Shown: positions 14,947 to 15,872 of the stretch, one piece after another
Layout of the letters: the number at the start of each line of letters is the position of its first letter
Position numbering within the stretch: the first letter of the stretch is position 1
Source of the DNA: Candidatus Latescibacterota bacterium
GTDB lineage: Bacteria > Latescibacterota > UBA2968 > UBA8231
Assembly: GCA_021295675.1 (NCBI GenBank)
Contig: JAGWBY010000065.1
Span: 1 to 15,872 of the forward strand
DNA: 15,872 nt
Direction of reading: 5' to 3'
Position numbers and translations under genes: made by a program
The notes under the pieces: model-generated
What the model was told of the DNA's origin: nothing
Database searches by the model: none
Seen by the model: only the letters and a program-made list of their open reading frames with translations

Positions 14947-15872
14947 TCAAGGGGCGCGCACAAGGGCAATTTTGCCCAAGCGGCTGCGGCTAGGCAACCG
15001 CAATTGATAGAAGTACATCCCGTTGGCCACGGCCCGGCCCGGCACCCAACGCGGGGCGCGGCCCGGCCAGTCGTGGCTCCCCGGCCACAGGTCCCAACGC
15101 CCGGTGAACACCAACCGACCAGCTACGTCAAAAACGCTCAACTCGACGAGGCCGCGCTCGGCTAGCTGCACTGGAAAATGCACCACCCCGTCCCGCGCTG
15201 GATTGGGAAAAGGTGCCAACAGGCGGTCCTCCTCCGGCGGCACCTCGTCGAGACCACTGGCCGCCAATGCGTTTATCTGCCCCCAGCCATACACCGTATC
15301 GGGACCGGCGATTCCCAAGTCCAGCGCGGTCGAGCGCAAAGCCTCCAGCACTTGGGCCGGCGTCCATTCGGGATTTTTTTGCAACAATAGGGCGCAAACC
15401 CCACTCACCAAGGGTGCCGCAAAGGAAGTGCCGCCCCTGCGCACATAACCGCCGCGCCGCAGATCCGCGACCACCACGCCGCTACCGGGCGCGACCACAT
15501 CCGGCTTGATGCGGCCATCGGCCGTTGGCCCCCGCGAGCTAAAGGAGGCAATCTGCGGCATGCGCTCGCCGCTGCCGGGCACATCTACCGCGCCCACCGC
15601 AATCGCGCCATCGGCGTCCGCCGGTATCGTTATGTAGTGCTCATTGCCCGCGGCCACCACCACCACGATACCGCGCCGCACTGCCAGCGCCGCCGCCACG
15701 CTCGTCAGCGCGGTTTCTCCGTCCAGATCCGCTGGCGAGTAACCCGTGCCATCGTCCCATCGATTATAGCCCAACGAACTGTTGACCACCTGTGCTCCCA
15801 AGCTGTCGGCCCATTCCAAACCGGCGACCCAGCGGTCCTCCTCCGAGGGCATTTCGGGCAAGTTGTCGTCTA
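14947..15872 (-). CDS. Secreted subtilisin-like (S8) serine protease, N-terminus beyond window
   Basis: C-terminal 308 codons of a subtilase; the frame is open to the window end, so the catalytic Asp and His are outside. Visible family parts, numbered from the TTG at 15861: WADSLGAQVVNSSLG (17-31), the oxyanion Asn N73 in VVVAAGNEH, SFSSRGPTADGRIKPDVVAPG (106-126) and the nucleophile S146 in RGGTSFAAPLVSGV. A C-terminal domain (about 217-304) begins PFPNPARDG and contains LSVFDVAGRLV and NGMYFYQLRL, typical of FlgD-like or type IX-like C-terminal domains on proteins exported by FCB-group bacteria. Its signal peptide should lie beyond the window. Residues 1-6 may be linker. The next gene follows after 7 bases if it starts at 14939. 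Confidence 0.9.
   Translation of the reverse strand, partial: DDNLPEMPSEEDRWVAGLEWADSLGAQVVNSSLGYNRWDDGTGYSPADLDGETALTSVAAALAVRRGIVVVVAAGNEHYITIPADADGAIAVGAVDVPGSGERMPQIASFSSRGPTADGRIKPDVVAPGSGVVVADLRRGGYVRRGGTSFAAPLVSGVCALLLQKNPEWTPAQVLEALRSTALDLGIAGPDTVYGWGQINALAASGLDEVPPEEDRLLAPFPNPARDGVVHFPVQLAERGLVELSVFDVAGRLVFTGRWDLWPGSHDWPGRAPRWVPGRAVANGMYFYQLRLPSRSRLGKIALVRAP

Overview
This 15.9 kb window reads as a chromosomal segment of an uncultured diderm (Gram-negative-type) bacterium. All recognisable genes lie on the minus strand, so transcription runs from high to low coordinates. Outer-membrane machinery (BamA, Skp/OmpH, LolC/LolD, a lipobox protein) occurs together with an McsA-McsB-ClpC protein-arginine-phosphorylation system best known from Firmicutes. 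There is also a secreted subtilase with a FlgD-like / type IX-like C-terminal domain. Together these suggest the FCB superphylum or a neighbouring candidate phylum such as Latescibacterota. That placement is an inference from gene content; no rRNA is present.

Layout in transcription order (right to left). 15872-14947: C-terminal part of a subtilisin-like protease. 14939/14892-14434: a membrane-anchored DUF4352-like protein with a suspicious start. 14447-13352: prfB (release factor 2), with the classic programmed +1 frameshift. 13355-12090 lolC/E, 12088-11396 lolD, 11399-10890 mcsA, 10887-9823 mcsB: a chain joined by 4-base overlaps or 1-2 base gaps. Then a 146-bp leader with a candidate promoter and hairpin, clpC (9676-7208) and bamA (7206-4830). 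BamA is split by a one-base frame break near 6330. A hairpin follows bamA. Next come a small lipoprotein (4679-4377), skp (4280-3744), fabZ (3747-3310) and pyrB (3299-2376). A self-contained transcription unit for a 38-residue very basic protein (2322-2206) has its own promoter and perfect terminator. Last are a Gfo/Idh/MocA oxidoreductase (2129-1167) and the first 357 codons of an L-rhamnose isomerase (1071-1).

How the genes fit together. The centre is an envelope-biogenesis and protein-quality-control block. LolCD releases lipoproteins for transport to the outer membrane, BamA inserts beta-barrel proteins, and Skp chaperones them across the periplasm. FabZ makes acyl chains for membrane lipids. 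McsA, McsB and ClpC mark and unfold damaged cytoplasmic proteins. No ctsR repressor gene is present beside mcsA, unlike in Firmicutes. The left end is a separate sugar-catabolism unit.

No rRNA, tRNA, CRISPR array, insertion sequence or phage gene was seen. No stretch longer than 300 bases lacks a gene; the longest gaps are about 150 bases.
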